Below, piece by piece: positions 5,207-6,844 of a DNA stretch of 6,844 nt. The notes under the pieces were generated by a model. It was given only the letters and a program-made list of their open reading frames with translations, did not search any database and was not told where the DNA came from. This DNA is from Pseudomonadota bacterium. GTDB taxonomy: Bacteria > Pseudomonadota > Gammaproteobacteria > Steroidobacterales > Steroidobacteraceae. The position numbers and the translations under genes are program-made. The DNA is taken from NCBI GenBank assembly GCA_021817875.1, contig JAKAFQ010000233.1, positions 1 through 6,844 on the forward strand, read 5' to 3'. Position 1 is the first letter of the stretch. The number at the start of each line of letters is the position of its first letter.

Positions 5207-6832
5207 TCAAACCGCTTCCCCGGACGGATGGCGGGTGGATTCCTCAGGCTTCTCGGGTTTTTCGGTGAGCGTCGCCTCGGTGAGCAGCAGCACACCGGCG
5301 ACTGAAACGGCGTTCTCGAGCGCGGTGCGTACCACCTTGGCCGGATCCACGATACCCGCTTCCAGCAGGTCCACGAACTGCTTGCGCGAGGCGTCGAAGC
5401 CAACGTTGCCCGAGGAGCTCAGCATCCGGTCCACGACCACCCCGCCATCGGCCGCGGAGTTCTCGGCGATCTGGCGCGCGGGCACCTCCAGGGCGCGACG
5501 CAGGATCTCGACGCCCGTGCGTTCATCGCCGCCGGTTTCCTCCATTGTCGCGCCGAGCGCCGCAGTGGCGCGTAACAGCGCGAGGCCTCCCCCGGGTACG
5601 ATGCCTTCGGCGACTGCCGCCTTGGTGGAGCTGATGGCGTCGTCCAGCGCTTCCTTCTTCGCCTTCATCTCCGATTCCGATGGCGCACCGACCCGGACCA
5701 CGGCGACCCCGCCGGAGAGTTTCGCCAGGCGCTCTTCGAGCTTCTCGCGGTCGTAGCTGCCCGTGGTCTTCTCCAGCTCCTTGCGGATGGACTGGATCCT
5801 GGCGCCGATGGCGCCTTTCTCGCCCGCGCCGCCGATGATCGTGGTGTGCTCCTTATCGACGACGACGCGCCGGGCGCGTCCGAGCTGCCCGAGCTCGAGG
5901 TCCTCGATCTTGCGGCCGAGTTCCTCGGAAACGAGCTGTCCGCCGGTGAGCACCGCAATGTCCTCCAGCATCGCTTTGCGTCGATCGCCGAACCCCGGGG
6001 CCTTGACCGCGGCGCTTTTCAGCACGCTGCGGATCTGGTTGACGATGAGCGTGGCGAGTACTTCGCCTTCGATGTCTTCGGCGATGAGCAGGACCGGGCG
6101 GCCGGTCTTGGCGATCTGCTCGAGCAGCGGGATCAGATCCTTCAGGACATTGATCTTGCGGTCGCAGATGAGGACGTACGGGTCCTCGAGCACCGCCTCC
6201 ATTCGGCCGGAGTCCGTGACGAAGTACGGCGAGAGGTAGCCGCGGTCGAACTGCAGACCCTCGACGATCTCGAGCGTCGTCTCGGTGGTCTTCGACTCCT
6301 CGACCGTGATGACGCCGTCGCCTCCGACTTTCTCCATGGCATCCGCCACCAGCTCGCCTATCCCGGGATCGTTGTGGGCGGAGATGGTGGCGACCTGCGC
6401 CTTTTCCCTGCGACTCGCGACCGGCTTCGCCTGGGTTCGGATCGAGGCCACCGTGGCCGCGAGGGCCCGATCGAGGCCGCGCTTCAGGTCGATGGCGCTC
6501 GCGCCGGCGGCGATGTTGCGTACGCCTTGCGCGTAGATCGCGTGTGCGAGCACGGTTGCGGTGCTGGTGCCGTCACCGACCAGATCGCCGGTCTTTTCGG
6601 CCGCCTGGCGCAGCATCTGCGCGCCGAGATTCTCCTCCGGGTCCTCGAGCTCCATCTCCTTGGCGATGGTCACGCCGTCATTGCAGATGATCGGAGCGCC
6701 CCATTTTTTTTGAATGAGAACCGATTTCGACTTCGGGCCGAGCGTGATGCGCACCGCATCGGCGAGCTGCGTCGCGCCGTGCAGCACCTTCTCGCGCGCC
6801 GCGGACCTGAACAACACCTGCTTGGCGCTCAT
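5207..6832 (-). CDS. groEL: Chaperonin GroEL (60 kDa, group I), divergent type without Gly-Gly-Met tail
   Basis: This complete 541-residue group I chaperonin subunit is expected to form the ATP-driven protein-folding double ring in the cytoplasm. Key positions keep E. coli numbering exactly: LGPK (31-34), Asp52 in [16 protein letters not shown] (86-92) with Asp87, and ATPase Asp398 in [10 protein letters not shown]. Apical substrate-binding residues are also kept or conservatively replaced: Tyr199, Tyr203, Phe204, Ile234, Leu237, Leu259, Ile263 and Val264. [19 protein letters not shown] (281-299) is the family signature. The tail is [18 protein letters not shown] in place of the Gly-Gly-Met repeat that lines the cavity floor in E. 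coli. No groES lies downstream, and only 12 bases upstream are visible, so a groES there cannot be excluded. It looks like a secondary paralogue rather than the housekeeping copy (inference). The frame is open to the window edge, but the residue register supports this ATG. Confidence 0.96.
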   Translation of the reverse strand: MSAKQVLFRSAAREKVLHGATQLADAVRITLGPKSKSVLIQKKWGAPIICNDGVTIAKEMELEDPEENLGAQMLRQAAEKTGDLVGDGTSTATVLAHAIYAQGVRNIAAGASAIDLKRGLDRALAATVASIRTQAKPVASRREKAQVATISAHNDPGIGELVADAMEKVGGDGVITVEESKTTETTLEIVEGLQFDRGYLSPYFVTDSGRMEAVLEDPYVLICDRKINVLKDLIPLLEQIAKTGRPVLLIAEDIEGEVLATLIVNQIRSVLKSAAVKAPGFGDRRKAMLEDIAVLTGGQLVSEELGRKIEDLELGQLGRARRVVVDKEHTTIIGGAGEKGAIGARIQSIRKELEKTTGSYDREKLEERLAKLSGGVAVVRVGAPSESEMKAKKEALDDAISSTKAAVAEGIVPGGGLALLRATAALGATMEETGGDERTGVEILRRALEVPARQIAENSAADGGVVVDRMLSSSGNVGFDASRKQFVDLLEAGIVDPAKVVRTALENAVSVAGVLLLTEATLTEKPEKPEESTRHPSGEAV

Positions 6833-6844
6833 GGGCTCGTACCG

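Overview
The window is GC-rich throughout (most genes favour G or C at the third codon position), with compact bacterial gene packing. Nothing in it fixes the species. The gene families fit a free-living, metabolically flexible bacterium, perhaps a proteobacterium, but that is inference. No rRNA, tRNA, CRISPR array, insertion sequence or integrase is visible.

Left part (1-2772, all minus strand): a bacterial group 3b [NiFe]-hydrogenase (sulfhydrogenase-type, NAD(P)-linked) operon in the order hydB, a cyclic-nucleotide-binding-domain (cNMP) protein, hydG, hydD. hydD runs off the left edge, and the catalytic large subunit hydA would be expected just beyond it. The genes overlap by 14 and 20 bases and are then 1 base apart, so they are very probably co-transcribed and translationally coupled. 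HydD carries electrons from the Ni-Fe site, HydB is a multi-cluster Fe-S relay, and HydG is the FAD/NAD(P) module. The cNMP protein between HydB and HydG has no DNA-binding domain and may be a sensor or accessory subunit. hydB most likely starts at a TTG with a strong Shine-Dalgarno sequence.

Middle part (3017-4823): a MarR regulator and an isochorismatase-family hydrolase-like protein on the minus strand form a likely two-gene operon. A second, different MarR regulator lies divergently on the plus strand. Between the two regulators is a short AT-rich island with a near-perfect 24-base palindrome (4108-4131). Two predicted divergent promoters overlap it, so it looks like a MarR operator that could control both directions. 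The minus-strand marR appears to start at a GTG placed about where transcription begins, suggesting a leaderless mRNA. The hydrolase-like protein has glycine where the family's catalytic cysteine normally sits.

Right part (4949-6832): a 53-residue glycine-rich membrane protein too short for most gene callers (plus strand), then a convergent complete GroEL chaperonin (minus strand). The GroEL keeps the E. coli residue numbering at its ATPase and substrate-binding positions but has a charged tail in place of the Gly-Gly-Met tail. No groES is seen inside the window. Its reading frame contains an unusual run of eight A residues near the 5' end.

I saw no single undescribed system that the sequence proves. 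The best leads are the sensor-only cNMP protein inside the hydrogenase operon, the MarR-MarR switch region, the tail-less GroEL and the cysteine-less hydrolase.
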